From Pseudomonadota bacterium (GTDB lineage: Bacteria > Pseudomonadota > Alphaproteobacteria > Rhodobacterales > Rhodobacteraceae), in NCBI GenBank assembly GCA_020161655.1, contig JAIUPC010000009.1, positions 186,001 to 250,000 of the forward strand: DNA of 64,000 nucleotides, given 5' to 3'. Position 1 is the stretch's first letter; every line of letters starts with the position of its first letter. The notes below the pieces were generated by a model. That model was not told the origin of the DNA. It made no database searches and saw only the letters and a list, made by a program, of their open reading frames with translations. Positions 9,189-19,639 of the stretch are shown here, piece after piece. Both the position numbers and the translations under genes were made by a program.

Positions 9189-10427
9189 ATGAAGCGGTCG
9201 CTTTTCCTTGCGCTCTATCTCTTGACGGCAGGGCGCGGCGGTGGCGTCCCTGCCGCGCCGCGCCCGGACCGGCCATTGGGCCGGCTTCTCTGGCTTCACG
9301 CCGGCGGCGGGGCGACCCCGAAAAGCCTCGGCCAGCTTCTGACCCGGCTGGTCCGGGCGGAACCGGGCATATCGGTCGTGGTGACCGCGGATTGCGCCGA
9401 ACCGGTCGATCCGAAGACCTTTCCCGCCGCGACGATCTTCGAGCCGGTGCCAGAGGACAGCCGCGGTGACATCCGTAGCTTTCTCGGCCATTGGCAGCCC
9501 GACCTTTTCGTCCTCGCCGGGTCTTCCTTGCCGCCGGCGATGATCGTCGAGGTGGGCGAGCAGGGCATCCCGGCGCTTCTCGTCGATGTGCGCGTCCCCC
9601 GTCAGCGCGACCTATTCGGGTTCTTCCGGCGCGGCATGGCGGCAGCACTTCTGTCCCGGTTCCGGCGCATTCTGGCGCAGGACCCGGATTCCGCCCGCCG
9701 CCTGACCGCCATCGGTGGCCGCCATGTGACGGTCGAGGTCGCCGGACGGATCGAGGAAACCAGCGATCCGCCGAAATGCAGCGAGCCGGAGCGCTCCGCG
9801 CTTGCCGAGCTTCTCCATACCCGCCCGGTCTGGTTCGCCGTCGCCTGCCCGGAGGGGGAGGAGGATGCGGTTCTGACCGCCCATGCCCATGTCCTGAGGC
9901 TCGCACACCGGATGCTCCTGATCCTGTCGCCCGCCGACGGCGCCCGCACGGCGGCCTTGGCCGAACGCTGCGAGCGTGACGGATGGATCGTGGCGCAGCG
10001 GGCGCTGGAACAGGAACCCGAGCCGGACGTGCAACTTTTCCTGACCGAGGGCGAGGCGGAAATGGGTCTTTGGTACCGCCTCGCCCCCGTCACCTACATG
10101 GGCGGCACGCTCCTGCCCGGCGGATCCGGGCGCAATCCTTACGAGCCCGCCGCCCTGGGCTCTGCGATCCTGCGCGGCCCACATTTCGGCCCCTATCCCG
10201 AAGCCTATGCCCAGCTTGATGAGGCGAAAGCCACCCGGCCCGTCAAGGATGCGGGCGCCCTGGCCGAGGCTGTGGCCGACCTCATCGCCCCCGACAAGGC
10301 CGCACTTCTGGCCCACAACGCCTGGGCGGCATCCTCCGGCGGGGCGGAGGTGACCGAACGGGTGATGCAGATCATCCTCGACCTCATGCAGGGCGACCCC
10401 CTGCCGGCAGCGCTGGAGGCGTCATGA
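9189..10427 (+). CDS. waaA: 3-deoxy-D-manno-octulosonic acid (Kdo) transferase family protein
   Basis: GT30 glycosyltransferase that adds Kdo to lipid IVA at the inner membrane. The 412-aa protein has an N-terminal membrane-seeking stretch (residues 3-13), an N-terminal GT-B domain ([11 protein letters not shown] to [13 protein letters not shown]) and a C-terminal domain with the nucleotide-sugar motif region [34 protein letters not shown]. One feature is odd: canonical WaaA has a conserved SxGE motif after WxHA, and here the segment reads [12 protein letters not shown] with no Glu. It may therefore be a divergent or specialised member. It overlaps lpxK by 4 bp (ATGA). Confidence 0.85.
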   Translation: MKRSLFLALYLLTAGRGGGVPAAPRPDRPLGRLLWLHAGGGATPKSLGQLLTRLVRAEPGISVVVTADCAEPVDPKTFPAATIFEPVPEDSRGDIRSFLGHWQPDLFVLAGSSLPPAMIVEVGEQGIPALLVDVRVPRQRDLFGFFRRGMAAALLSRFRRILAQDPDSARRLTAIGGRHVTVEVAGRIEETSDPPKCSEPERSALAELLHTRPVWFAVACPEGEEDAVLTAHAHVLRLAHRMLLILSPADGARTAALAERCERDGWIVAQRALEQEPEPDVQLFLTEGEAEMGLWYRLAPVTYMGGTLLPGGSGRNPYEPAALGSAILRGPHFGPYPEAYAQLDEAKATRPVKDAGALAEAVADLIAPDKAALLAHNAWAASSGGAEVTERVMQIILDLMQGDPLPAALEAS

Positions 10428-11416
10428 GGCCGCCGCGCTTCTGGGACAATCTGCCCGACCGGCCCGGCCTCGCCGCTTCGCTGCTGGCGCCGCTTGGCCG
10501 CCTTTATGCCGGGGCGACGGCGCGGCGACTGGCCTCAGGCCAGCCGTTCCGGCCCGGCGTGCCGGTGATCTGCATCGGCAACCTCAATGCCGGCGGCACC
10601 GGCAAGACCCCGACCGTCATCGCCCTGGCACAGCGCCTCGCGGCGCGTGGGGTCGAGGCGCATGTGGTCAGCCGGGGGCATGGCGGGTCGCTTGAAGGCC
10701 CGGTCCGGGTCGATGAGCGGAAGCACAGCGCGGCGGAATGCGGCGATGAGCCGATGCTGCTGGCCGGCTTCACCCCGACCTGGATCGCCCGCGACCGGGC
10801 GGCGGGGGCACGGGCCGCTGTCGCCGCGGGGGCGCGGGTGATCCTGATGGATGACGGCTTCCAGAACCCCGCCCTTGCCAAGGACCTGTCGATCATCGTC
10901 GCCGATGCCGAACGCGGCTTCGGCAACGGGCTTTGCATCCCCGCCGGCCCTTTGCGCGAGCCGGTCGCGGCGGGCATGGCGCGGGCCGATTTCTGCCTGA
11001 CCATCGGTGATCCCGAGGCGCAGGAGCGTTTCACGAAGACATGGGGGGCTGGGGTGAGCGTCCCGCGCCTGACCGGCGCGCTCCGGCCCCTGCCGACCGG
11101 CATGGACTGGCAGGGCCTCAAGGTGCTGGCCTTCGCCGGGATCGGCCACCCGGACAAGTTCTTCCGGACCCTCCGCGACCTCGGCGCGGAGATCCTGCGC
11201 GCCGTGCCGCTTGACGACCACCAGCCACTGACACCGGGGCTTCTTCACCGGCTTGAGGCAGAGGCGCAGCTGCGCCGGGCGCAGCTTGTCACCACCGAAA
11301 AGGACGCGGTGCGCCTGCCCGAAGCGATGCGCCGCAATGTGCTGAGCGTTCCGGTCAGGCTTCAGCTTGACGACTGGGGGCTGCTGGACGAGCGGCTGGC
11401 GGCGCTGGGGTTCTAG
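10424..11416 (+). CDS. lpxK: Tetraacyldisaccharide 4'-kinase LpxK
   Basis: Inner-membrane-associated kinase that phosphorylates the 4' position of the lipid A disaccharide precursor, the sixth step of lipid A synthesis. The Walker A is [18 protein letters not shown] (near residue 50), followed by [36 protein letters not shown] contains the Asp-Asp-Gly-Phe-Gln signature, and [12 protein letters not shown] is the C-terminal signature. The 330-aa length is normal. It is translationally coupled to waaA by ATGA. Its TAG stop overlaps the TAG of the convergent CoA-transferase gene in the palindrome CTAG. Confidence 0.95.
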   Translation: MRPPRFWDNLPDRPGLAASLLAPLGRLYAGATARRLASGQPFRPGVPVICIGNLNAGGTGKTPTVIALAQRLAARGVEAHVVSRGHGGSLEGPVRVDERKHSAAECGDEPMLLAGFTPTWIARDRAAGARAAVAAGARVILMDDGFQNPALAKDLSIIVADAERGFGNGLCIPAGPLREPVAAGMARADFCLTIGDPEAQERFTKTWGAGVSVPRLTGALRPLPTGMDWQGLKVLAFAGIGHPDKFFRTLRDLGAEILRAVPLDDHQPLTPGLLHRLEAEAQLRRAQLVTTEKDAVRLPEAMRRNVLSVPVRLQLDDWGLLDERLAALGF

Positions 11417-12552
11417 CCGCCACCAAGCCGCTTGCGAACCTCTGCGTCATGCTCACCCAGCGCCGGTGAAGGCTTCCCCGCTGCCAGTTCCGCATCCGAA
11501 AACGTCATCGGCGCCCTGACCCCCGGCACGCCGTCGCAGTCGATCTTCATGCCGCGCGCGATGATCTGCGGATCGGCGAAGACCTCGGCCATGTCGTTGA
11601 TCGGCCCGGCGGGCACGCCCTCAGCCTCGCAGGCGGCCAGAAGGTCGGCCTTCTGCCAGAGAAGGGTCTTTTCCGTCAGCGCCGCCGTGATCGCCGCCCG
11701 GTTGGCGATGCGGTCGGCGTTGGTCAGGTACTCCGGCGCCTCGGCCAGTGCCTCGACCCCCAGCACCTTGCAGAGCCGCCGGTACTGGCCGTCATTGCCG
11801 GTGGCGATGATGATCCAGCCATCGGCGCAGTCGAAGACCGAATAGGGCACGATGTTGGGATGGGCATTGCCCATGCGCTGCGGCGCCTTGCCCGAGGCAA
11901 GGTAGTTCATCGACTGGTTCGCCATGATCGCCGTCGCCACGTCGAAAAGCGCCATGTCGATATGCTGGCCCTTGCCCGTCGTGCCGCGCTGGATGAGCGC
12001 GGCAAGAATGGCCGTCGCCGCATAGACGCCGGTGAAGACGTCCGTGACGGCAACGCCCACCTTCTGCGGCTGGCTTGTCGGCTCGCCGGTGACGCTCATC
12101 AGCCCGGACATGCCCTGGATGATGTAGTCATAGCCAGCGCGGTGGGCGTAGGGCCCGTCCTGGCCGAATCCGGTGATCGAACAGTAGATGAGGCGCGGGT
12201 TCACCTTCGAAAGGCTCGCATAGTCGAGGCCGTATTTCGCCAGCCCGCCAAGCTTGAAGTTCTCGATCAGGATGTCGGCATCCTTCACAAGGTCGCGGAC
12301 AAAGGCCTGATCCTCAGCCTTGCGGAAATCGGCGATGACCGACTTCTTGCCCCGGTTCGTGGCGTGGAAATAGGCCGCCGAGCGGTCGCCCTCGCGTTCG
12401 ATGAAGGGCGGTCCCCAGCGTCGGGTGTCATCCCCCTCCGGCGCCTCGACCTTGATGACCTCGGCGCCGAGATCGGCAAGCGTCTGCCCGGCCCAGGGGC
12501 CGGCCAGAATCCGCGCCAGTTCGACGACCTTCACACCCGACAGAGGCTGCAT
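11413..12552 (-). CDS. CaiB/BaiF family (class III) CoA-transferase
   Basis: Class III acyl-CoA transferase of 379 aa that moves CoA between two carboxylic acids. The N-terminal signature [30 protein letters not shown] is plain. The catalytic Asp is expected in [17 protein letters not shown], where it forms a mixed aspartyl anhydride. The C-terminal part (GIAEP-like [22 protein letters not shown]) also fits the family. The substrate cannot be told from sequence. It is 3 bp downstream of the DsbA-like gene and co-directional with it, but a functional link is not obvious. Confidence 0.88.
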   Translation of the reverse strand: MQPLSGVKVVELARILAGPWAGQTLADLGAEVIKVEAPEGDDTRRWGPPFIEREGDRSAAYFHATNRGKKSVIADFRKAEDQAFVRDLVKDADILIENFKLGGLAKYGLDYASLSKVNPRLIYCSITGFGQDGPYAHRAGYDYIIQGMSGLMSVTGEPTSQPQKVGVAVTDVFTGVYAATAILAALIQRGTTGKGQHIDMALFDVATAIMANQSMNYLASGKAPQRMGNAHPNIVPYSVFDCADGWIIIATGNDGQYRRLCKVLGVEALAEAPEYLTNADRIANRAAITAALTEKTLLWQKADLLAACEAEGVPAGPINDMAEVFADPQIIARGMKIDCDGVPGVRAPMTFSDAELAAGKPSPALGEHDAEVRKRLGGG

Positions 12553-12555
12553 GGA

Positions 12556-13272
12556 TCAGCCTTCGAGCTTGGCTTCGAGAAGCTTGGAAAACTCCTCGTA
12601 GCTCATTGCACCCGACTGCTTTTCGCCGTTGATAAGGAAGGTGGGTGTGCTTTCGATCCCGTCCTTCTGCGCGTTGGTCTGGTAGGTCGCGACCATCGCG
12701 CCGGCGATGTTGTCGGTCGCCATGCAGGCATTGAGGTCGGCGGTGCAGGTCTCGAAATCCTTGATGGTGGCGTCCACCTTGGCCTGGTCGAGCCCGGCCT
12801 TGAGGCCGATCTTCTTGAGGTTCTCGATGATCACTGCATCCTCGCCCGAGGCGAGCCAGTCCTTCTGCGTGTCATAGAGGATGTCGGAAATGGCGAAGTA
12901 TTTCTCCGGCCCGCCCTGACGCGCGATCATCGCGGCCAGAAGGCCGTAGCGGTCGAAATAGACCTCGCGGTAGACGAAGCGGACCTTGCCGGTGTCGATA
13001 TAGTCGGCCTTCATCTTGTCGAAGACCGTGGCATGGAAGTTCGCGCAATGAGGGCAGGTGAAGGAGGCATATTCCACCACCGTCACCGGCGCATCCTGCT
13101 TCCCAAGCACCATGTCCGGCACCCGCGACGCCTCCGACGTGGCAGTGGCTTCCTGCGCCAGAGCGGGGGTTGCAAGCGCGGTGACGGGACCCGCCGTGCC
13201 GCGCGTCATCGCCCAGAACCCGCCAAGGATAGCCAAGGCCGCGGCCCCGGCGAGAAGAGAATTGCGTTTCAT
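12556..13272 (-). CDS. DsbA family thiol-disulfide oxidoreductase
   Basis: Exported thioredoxin-fold protein of 238 aa. Residues 1-40 are a signal or anchor sequence. The active site CPHC is in YASFTCPHCANFHATVFDKMKADY, followed by VRFVYREVYFDRYGL. A helical insertion and the cis-Pro segment STPTFLINGEKQSGAMSYEEF complete the DsbA fold. This architecture resembles the ScsC/BdbD-like thioredoxin_4 class, which forms or isomerises periplasmic disulfides. It sits 3 bp after the DUF721 gene and 3 bp before the CoA-transferase, forming a minus-strand operon read away from mutY. Confidence 0.9.
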   Translation of the reverse strand: MKRNSLLAGAAALAILGGFWAMTRGTAGPVTALATPALAQEATATSEASRVPDMVLGKQDAPVTVVEYASFTCPHCANFHATVFDKMKADYIDTGKVRFVYREVYFDRYGLLAAMIARQGGPEKYFAISDILYDTQKDWLASGEDAVIIENLKKIGLKAGLDQAKVDATIKDFETCTADLNACMATDNIAGAMVATYQTNAQKDGIESTPTFLINGEKQSGAMSYEEFSKLLEAKLEG

Positions 13273-13275
13273 GGA

Positions 13276-13803
13276 TCAGCCTTTCGTATTTCGGGGGCGA
13301 GACAACACTTTTTCGCCCAAAGCTTCAAGCGCGGCACGAAGGCCGGGATCGCGCACGCCTTCGGCGGTTGCGCTCGCTTTTTGGTGGACTGCGGGGGAAA
13401 CGGGCGCGGGCGCCGGTTTCGGGGCCGGGGAGAAAGCGACCTGGCCTTCGGCAAAGCCCGTGGGCGCGGTCTGCGTGACGATGACCTTGGAGATGGCGTT
13501 GTAGCCGTAGCAGGCATTCACCTTTTCGCGGATCTTCGGCAGTTGCATCTGAAGCAGCGGCGCCGAAGCGCCGGTGGTGAGCAGCGTCAGCGAGGCGCCG
13601 AAACCGTCGCGCCCGTAGCCGATCTTCACCGGCAGGGCCATCGCGGCGATATCGGTGCCGACGATCTCGGCCCAATGGGTAAGGAGCCGGGACACGGCGA
13701 AACCGCGAGCCTCGCCGGCCGTGCGGATACGGTCCTTCAAAAGCCCCGAAGCAGGCTCGAAGCCGCGGCTGTGCCGGCGGAACTTTTCGGCGCCCTCGCT
13801 CAT
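13276..13803 (-). CDS. DUF721 domain protein (DciA-like)
   Basis: Cytoplasmic protein of 175 aa with an N-terminal DUF721 domain: RGFAVSRLLTHWAEIVGTDIA followed by a strand-rich part containing ASLTLLTTGASAPLLQMQLPKIREKVNACYGYNAI. The DUF721 fold (KH-like) is shared with DciA, the ancestral helicase-loading protein of bacteria without DnaC. The alphaproteobacterial versions are also simply annotated DUF721. The proline-rich stretch near residue 130 is a linker to a short tail. It is divergent from mutY with 99 bp between, where promoters for both directions must lie. Confidence 0.78.
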   Translation of the reverse strand: MSEGAEKFRRHSRGFEPASGLLKDRIRTAGEARGFAVSRLLTHWAEIVGTDIAAMALPVKIGYGRDGFGASLTLLTTGASAPLLQMQLPKIREKVNACYGYNAISKVIVTQTAPTGFAEGQVAFSPAPKPAPAPVSPAVHQKASATAEGVRDPGLRAALEALGEKVLSRPRNTKG

Positions 13804-13902
13804 CCCCGCACTTTCCCGGCCTGTCCTTTCCCGTATCGGCGCTTATGTTACCGGCGGTGGCGGGGTTTGCCCACGGGGGATGCGTGGCTGGGGGAATAAA
13901 GA

Positions 13903-14964
13903 TTGCGTGACGCCGAAGTCAGCGAAAGGCTGCTCGACTGGTACGATGCCAATGCGCGCCTGATGCCTTGGCGTACCGGCCCGGCGGAGCGGCGCGCGGG
14001 CGTCCGGCCCGACCCCTACCGTGTCTGGCTTTCCGAGGTGATGTTGCAACAGACGACGGTGGCGGCAGTCCAGAACTACTTCCGCCGCTTCACCGCGCGC
14101 TGGCCGACGGTCGCCGATCTCGCCGCTGCCGAGGATGCCGAGGTGATGGCCGAATGGGCCGGGCTTGGCTATTACGCAAGGGCGCGGAACCTCCTGAAGT
14201 GCGCCCGCGCCGTGGTCCTTGCCCATAACGGGCGCTTCCCCGAAACCTCCGCCGCACTGCGCACCTTGCCCGGCATCGGCCCCTATACCGCCGCCGCCAT
14301 TGCCGCCATCGCCTTTTATGAACCGGCGACCGTGGTTGACGGCAATGTCGAAAGGGTGGTGGCCCGGCTTTTCGCAGTGGAGGAGCCATTGCCGGGCGTG
14401 AAGCCCCGTCTCACGGATCTTGCGGCGCGGCTGACTCCGCAACAGCGACCCGGCGACCATGCGCAGGCAATGATGGACCTTGGCGCGACGATCTGCACGC
14501 CAAGGTCGCCCGCCTGCGGCATCTGCCCCTTGTTCGACCCCTGCGCCGCCCGCGCCACTGGCATCGCTGAGGTGCTGCCGCGCAAGGCCCCCAAGGTGGC
14601 GCGACCTGAACGGCAGGGCATTGCCTATGTCACCTTCCGTGCCGATGGGGCGGTGCTCCTCGAACGGCGGCCCGACAATGGCCTTCTGGGCGGAATGCTC
14701 GGCTGGCCCGGCACCCATTGGGCGGAAGGCGAACCGGCCCCCGCGCCGCCCCTTGCCGCCGAGTGGCGCGAGGCGCCGGCGCCGGTGCGCCATACCTTCA
14801 CCCATTTCCATCTGACGCTTCGGGTGCTGACCGCGACCGTCCCCGACGTCACAGCACCAGACCGCGGCGTCTTTCTTCCGCGCGAAACCTTCCGCCCCGC
14901 CAGCCTGCCCACCGTCATGCGCAAGGCCTATGACGCGGCGATGCGCCCCCGCCGGGGCGGTTGA
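13903..14964 (+). CDS. mutY: A/G-specific adenine glycosylase MutY
   Basis: Base-excision repair glycosylase that removes adenine opposite 8-oxoguanine. The 353-aa protein shows VWLSEVMLQQTTVAAVQNYF (catalytic Glu region), the helix-hairpin-helix LPGIGPYTAAAIAAIAF and the catalytic Asp in VVDGNVERVVARLF. The iron-sulfur cluster loop is CTPRSPACGICPLFDPC (C-x6-C-x2-C-x5-C). A C-terminal NUDIX-like domain (ITYVTFRADGAVLLERRPDNG type, GGMLGWPGT) recognises 8-oxoG. The start is TTG at 13903, with GGGGGA eight bases upstream; the family N-terminus (LLDWYD...PWR) begins directly after it. Confidence 0.94.
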   Translation: MRDAEVSERLLDWYDANARLMPWRTGPAERRAGVRPDPYRVWLSEVMLQQTTVAAVQNYFRRFTARWPTVADLAAAEDAEVMAEWAGLGYYARARNLLKCARAVVLAHNGRFPETSAALRTLPGIGPYTAAAIAAIAFYEPATVVDGNVERVVARLFAVEEPLPGVKPRLTDLAARLTPQQRPGDHAQAMMDLGATICTPRSPACGICPLFDPCAARATGIAEVLPRKAPKVARPERQGIAYVTFRADGAVLLERRPDNGLLGGMLGWPGTHWAEGEPAPAPPLAAEWREAPAPVRHTFTHFHLTLRVLTATVPDVTAPDRGVFLPRETFRPASLPTVMRKAYDAAMRPRRGG

Positions 14965-15015
14965 GGGCAGCCGGTTCCGCCGCTAAGCTTCACGCAATCT
15001 GGCCAGGAGCTTCCG

Positions 15016-16155
15016 ATGTCTGCCCCTTCCTCCATCTCCCGGCTTTCCTCGGCCCTGCCGTTCTGGCTGTCGCTTGTCCTCATACCTCTTGCCGCCATCG
15101 GCGCGGTGGTGGGCGGCTGGACCGTCCTCCTCCTGCCGATCTACGGCTGGATCGGCGCAACGCTGCTTGATGCGGTCTTCGGCCAGAACCACGGCAACAA
15201 CGATCCTTCGACGCCCGAGGCCGATCTTTACTGGTACCGGCTCATCACCCTGATCTGGTTCCCGGTCCAGTTCATCGTCCTTTATGCGCTGATCTGGTAC
15301 GTCACCCGCGCCGATCACCTCGGGGCCGCCGAAAAGATCGGCCTCTTCATCGGTATGGGCGTGATCTCGGGCGCGGTCGGCATCAACTATTCGCATGAGC
15401 TGATGCACCAGAAGAACCGGGTCGAGCGCTGGCTCGGCGATCTTCTCTTGGCGACGGTGATCTACAGCCATTTCAGGACAGAACATCTTCTCGTCCATCA
15501 CCGCTATGTCGGCACCCCGCGCGACGCGGTGTCGGCGCGCTACAACGAAGGCTTCCACCGCGCGTTTGTCCGTGTCCTTCGCGACGGGCCCGGATCGGCC
15601 TGGCGGGCCGAGACACAGCTTCTGGCGCGGGCGGGGCGGAAGCCGTCGCACCCTTCGAACCCGTTCTGGCGCTATGCGGCCCTGCAAGCCGCTGCCCTTG
15701 GCCTTGCCGCCGCGCTGGGCGGCTGGCAGGGCGTGGGGCTGTTCCTGTTGCAGGCCTTCGTCGCCATCTGGCAGCTGGAGCTTGTGAATTACATCGAACA
15801 TTACGGCCTGACCCGCCGCCATCTTGGCGAGGGGCGCTACGAACATGTCCTGCCCCGCCATTCCTGGAATGCCGACCACAAGTTCTCGAACTGGGTGCTC
15901 ATCAACCTGCAGCGCCATTCCGACCATCACTGGAAGCCCGACCGCCGCTTCCCGCTTCTGCAGACCTATGCCGCCGGGGAGGCGCCGCAACTGCCCTTCG
16001 GCTATCCGGCAATGACCGCGCTCGCCATGATCCCGCCGCTCTGGCGGCGGCGGATGAACCCCCGCGTCCGCGACTGGCGGAAGCAATTCTACCCCGACAT
16101 CGAGGACTGGTCGGCCTATAACGCCGGCGCGAACCCGATGCCGCGCGGATCGTGA
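15016..16155 (+). CDS. alkB: Alkane 1-monooxygenase (AlkB-type integral membrane di-iron hydroxylase)
   Basis: Integral membrane non-haem di-iron hydroxylase that oxidises medium to long n-alkanes to 1-alkanols. The 379-aa protein has at least four hydrophobic segments (about 15-60, 75-100, 112-135, 215-250). The histidine boxes are HELMH, EHLLVHH and LQRHSDHH, plus the extra NYIEHYGL. PRHSWNADHKFSNW and APQLPFGYPAMTALAMIPPLWRRRMNPR match the AlkB C-terminus, which separates it from general fatty acid desaturases. No rubredoxin gene adjoins it, so electron donors must be encoded elsewhere. Stop and next start are only 4 bp apart, suggesting co-transcription with cardiolipin synthase. Confidence 0.92.
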   Translation: MSAPSSISRLSSALPFWLSLVLIPLAAIGAVVGGWTVLLLPIYGWIGATLLDAVFGQNHGNNDPSTPEADLYWYRLITLIWFPVQFIVLYALIWYVTRADHLGAAEKIGLFIGMGVISGAVGINYSHELMHQKNRVERWLGDLLLATVIYSHFRTEHLLVHHRYVGTPRDAVSARYNEGFHRAFVRVLRDGPGSAWRAETQLLARAGRKPSHPSNPFWRYAALQAAALGLAAALGGWQGVGLFLLQAFVAIWQLELVNYIEHYGLTRRHLGEGRYEHVLPRHSWNADHKFSNWVLINLQRHSDHHWKPDRRFPLLQTYAAGEAPQLPFGYPAMTALAMIPPLWRRRMNPRVRDWRKQFYPDIEDWSAYNAGANPMPRGS

Positions 16156-16159
16156 CGGC

Positions 16160-17587
16160 ATGACGTTCCAGAACGCCGTCATCGTCCTTGTCGTCCTCGC
16201 CTTTCAGGTGGTCGGCGTCATCTTTGCCTTCCGCGCCATGCGTCACGCCCGCACACCGCAAGGGGCCGTGGGCTGGGTCGTCTTCCTGCTGACGGCGCCC
16301 TTTGCGGCCGTGCCGGCCTTCCTTTTCCTCGGCCACAAGCGCTTCTCCGGCTACATCTCAATGCGGCGGGAACTGCGGCAGGCGATCACCCGCGTCACCA
16401 GCGAGATTTCCCGCAATGCGCCGGCCGAACTGGCGCGGCTAGGCGACCGCCGAAAGACCGTCACCGCGTTCGAGGCGCTGAGCGAACACAAGGTCCTTTG
16501 CGGCAACTCCGCCCGGCTTCTGATCGACGGCGAAGCGACCTTCACCGAGATCTTCGCCGCCATCGACCGGGCAGAGCACTACGTCCTCGTCCAGTTCTAC
16601 ACCATCCGCGACGACGAGATCGGTCGCGACCTTGCCCGCCACCTCGCGGAAAGGGCGCTGGCGGGGGTGACGGTCAAGGTGCTTTACGACGGGATCGGCA
16701 GCGTCAACCTGCCGTGGCTCTATATCGAGGATCTGCGCGCCGCCGGGGTGGAGATCCTGAACTTTCACGCCCAGACCGGCAGCCGCAACCGCTTCCAGGT
16801 CAACTTCCGCAATCACCGCAAGATCGTCGTGGTCGACGGCGTGACCGGCTTCATTGGCGGGTTGAATGTCGGCGACGAATACATGGGCCGGTCGCAAGGT
16901 TTCGGCCACTGGCGCGACACGCATCTGAGGCTCGACGGGCCGGCGGTGGCGCAGGTGCAACTCGCCTTCGCCGAGGACTGGTACTGGGCCACGCGGGACA
17001 CGCTCGACGTTGAATGGTGCCCGCCGCCCGATACTGGGGGGGTGGACGTGCTCGTCCTCTCCACAGGCCCTTCCGACCGCCACGAATCCGGCAGTCTCTA
17101 TTTCTGCAACGCGATCAACGCGGCGGCGGAGCGGCTCTGGATCGCCACGCCCTATTTCGTGCCGGACGTGGACATCCTGAACGCGCTGAAGCTCGCCGCG
17201 CTCCGCGGCGTCGACGTGCGCATCCTTGTCCCCGACCAGCGCGATCACTGGATCGTCTGGCTCGCCGCCTTTTCCTATTTCGACGAGGTGCGCCGCGCCG
17301 GGGTAAAGATCTTCCGCTATCAGGGCGGCTTCATGCATTCGAAGCTGCTGGTCGTCGACGACTGGATGGCCTCGGTCGGGACGCTGAACCTTGATAACCG
17401 CTCCTGCCGGCTGAATTTCGAACAGACAGCCATCATCTTCGACGATGCCTTCGCCGCCGAGGTGGCAGAGGTGCTGGAAGCGGACATGGCGCGGGCCAAG
17501 CAGTACAAGACCAATTTTCGCGACATACCGCACCCGTTCATCCGCTACGCCGCCCCGGTTGCACGGCTTTTCGCGCCGATCCTCTGA
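16160..17587 (+). CDS. cls: Cardiolipin synthase (two-PLD-domain type)
   Basis: Membrane enzyme that makes cardiolipin from two phosphatidylglycerols. Residues 1-60 carry two hydrophobic helices (VIVLVVLAFQVVGVIFAF and VGWVVFLLTAPFAAVPAFLFLG), followed by the PLDc N-terminal region. The two HKD motifs are NFRNHRKIVVVDGVTGFIGG and YQGGFMHSKLLVVDDWMASVG, each with the downstream Asp and Gly residues of the family. The 475-aa length is typical of ClsA-type proteins. It follows alkB by 4 bp; membrane lipid remodelling alongside alkane use is a possible reason but is inference. Confidence 0.92.
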   Translation: MTFQNAVIVLVVLAFQVVGVIFAFRAMRHARTPQGAVGWVVFLLTAPFAAVPAFLFLGHKRFSGYISMRRELRQAITRVTSEISRNAPAELARLGDRRKTVTAFEALSEHKVLCGNSARLLIDGEATFTEIFAAIDRAEHYVLVQFYTIRDDEIGRDLARHLAERALAGVTVKVLYDGIGSVNLPWLYIEDLRAAGVEILNFHAQTGSRNRFQVNFRNHRKIVVVDGVTGFIGGLNVGDEYMGRSQGFGHWRDTHLRLDGPAVAQVQLAFAEDWYWATRDTLDVEWCPPPDTGGVDVLVLSTGPSDRHESGSLYFCNAINAAAERLWIATPYFVPDVDILNALKLAALRGVDVRILVPDQRDHWIVWLAAFSYFDEVRRAGVKIFRYQGGFMHSKLLVVDDWMASVGTLNLDNRSCRLNFEQTAIIFDDAFAAEVAEVLEADMARAKQYKTNFRDIPHPFIRYAAPVARLFAPIL

Positions 17588-17591
17588 GGGC

Positions 17592-17630
17592 AAAAAAAGG
17601 CCCCGCCGGGGGTGCAATCCGGGCGGAGCC
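17592..17630 (-). terminator. Rho-independent terminator of ccrM
   Basis: Read on the minus strand, the 9-bp stem (17622-17630 pairing with 17599-17607, one G-T pair) closes a loop of about 14 nt and is followed by seven T residues (17598-17592). It lies 46 bp after the ccrM stop and 5 bp after the convergent cls stop. Confidence 0.8.
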
Positions 17631-17676
17631 AAGTTCGTGCCACGGGCAGATGCCCAGGCACCGGCGGTAACCCTTG

Positions 17677-18875
<1,199 letters not shown>

Positions 18876-18877
<2 letters not shown>

Positions 18878-19511
18878 AAGCACTTATAGAAATTGCTTGG
18901 CACAAGATGTTGTGGACCGGTTTGAACGAACGCCTATGGTGTGGGGTCACACCAAGATTACCCAGCGCTTTCAGATGGTCTTTCGTCGGGTAGCCGGCAT
19001 TGCGTTCCCAGCCGTAGCCGGGGTGCTGTTGCGCCAAATCCACCATGATCCGGTCGCGCGTCACCTTGGCCACGACCGAGGCGGCAGCGATGGAGAGTGA
19101 CCGCGCATCGCCCTTGACCACCGCCTCGGCGCTGATGGCGAGGTCGCGCGGAAGAAGATTGCCGTCGATGAGAAGGTGATCGGGCGTCCGGGCAAGTCCC
19201 GCCACGGCGCGGACCATGGCAAGGTGGCTGGCGCGGAGGATATTCAACGCGTCAATCTCTTCGACGCTCGCCATGCCGATGGCGACATCGGCCACCTCTT
19301 GCAGTGCGGCGAACAGGCTTTCCCGCCGCGCAGGCGTCAGCGCCTTCGAATCGTTCAGGCCGCCGAGGATGCGCGCGGGGTCAAGCCGCACCGCCGCCGC
19401 CACGACCGGACCGCACAATGGGCCGCGCCCGACCTCGTCGACACCGGCGACGAGGGCCAGCCCGCGCGCCATGGCGGCGGTCTCGAAGCTGAAATCGGGC
19501 GGGCTCTTCAT
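18876..19511 (-). CDS. rnhB: Ribonuclease HII
   Basis: Endonuclease that cuts RNA in RNA-DNA hybrids and removes single ribonucleotides from DNA. The active-site signature is [22 protein letters not shown] (first Asp-Glu, then GRG). The later acidic residues are in PDHLLIDGN and in [25 protein letters not shown]. The 211-aa length is normal. It is followed 86 bp later by ccrM on the same strand. The gene is isolated from upstream transcription by a strong terminator at 19548-19582. Confidence 0.95.
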
Positions 19512-19547
19512 GCCCGCCTCGTCGCGCGAATGCCCGTCCGGCGCAAG

Positions 19548-19582
19548 AAAAAAAGGGGCGGGTGGTTCGTGCCACCCGCCCC
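19548..19582 (-). terminator. Strong Rho-independent terminator
   Basis: A perfect 11-bp stem (19572-19582 with 19555-19565; arm GGGGCGGGTGG on the minus strand) with a 6-nt loop is followed by seven T residues on the minus strand (19554-19548). It ends the transcript of the hypothetical gene at 19640-20128 and sits upstream of rnhB. Confidence 0.88.
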
Positions 19583-19639
19583 GAGGGCGGTCACGGCGGA
19601 AACAAGAGGGACCCGCGACCGACTGCTCGACTCTACCGT

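Noticed and set aside
11860-13899. Long rightward frame of 679 aa over the CoA-transferase and DsbA-like genes
   Set aside because: It is the reverse-strand shadow of recognised genes. Its composition (Arg, His, Gly rich) has no family resemblance.
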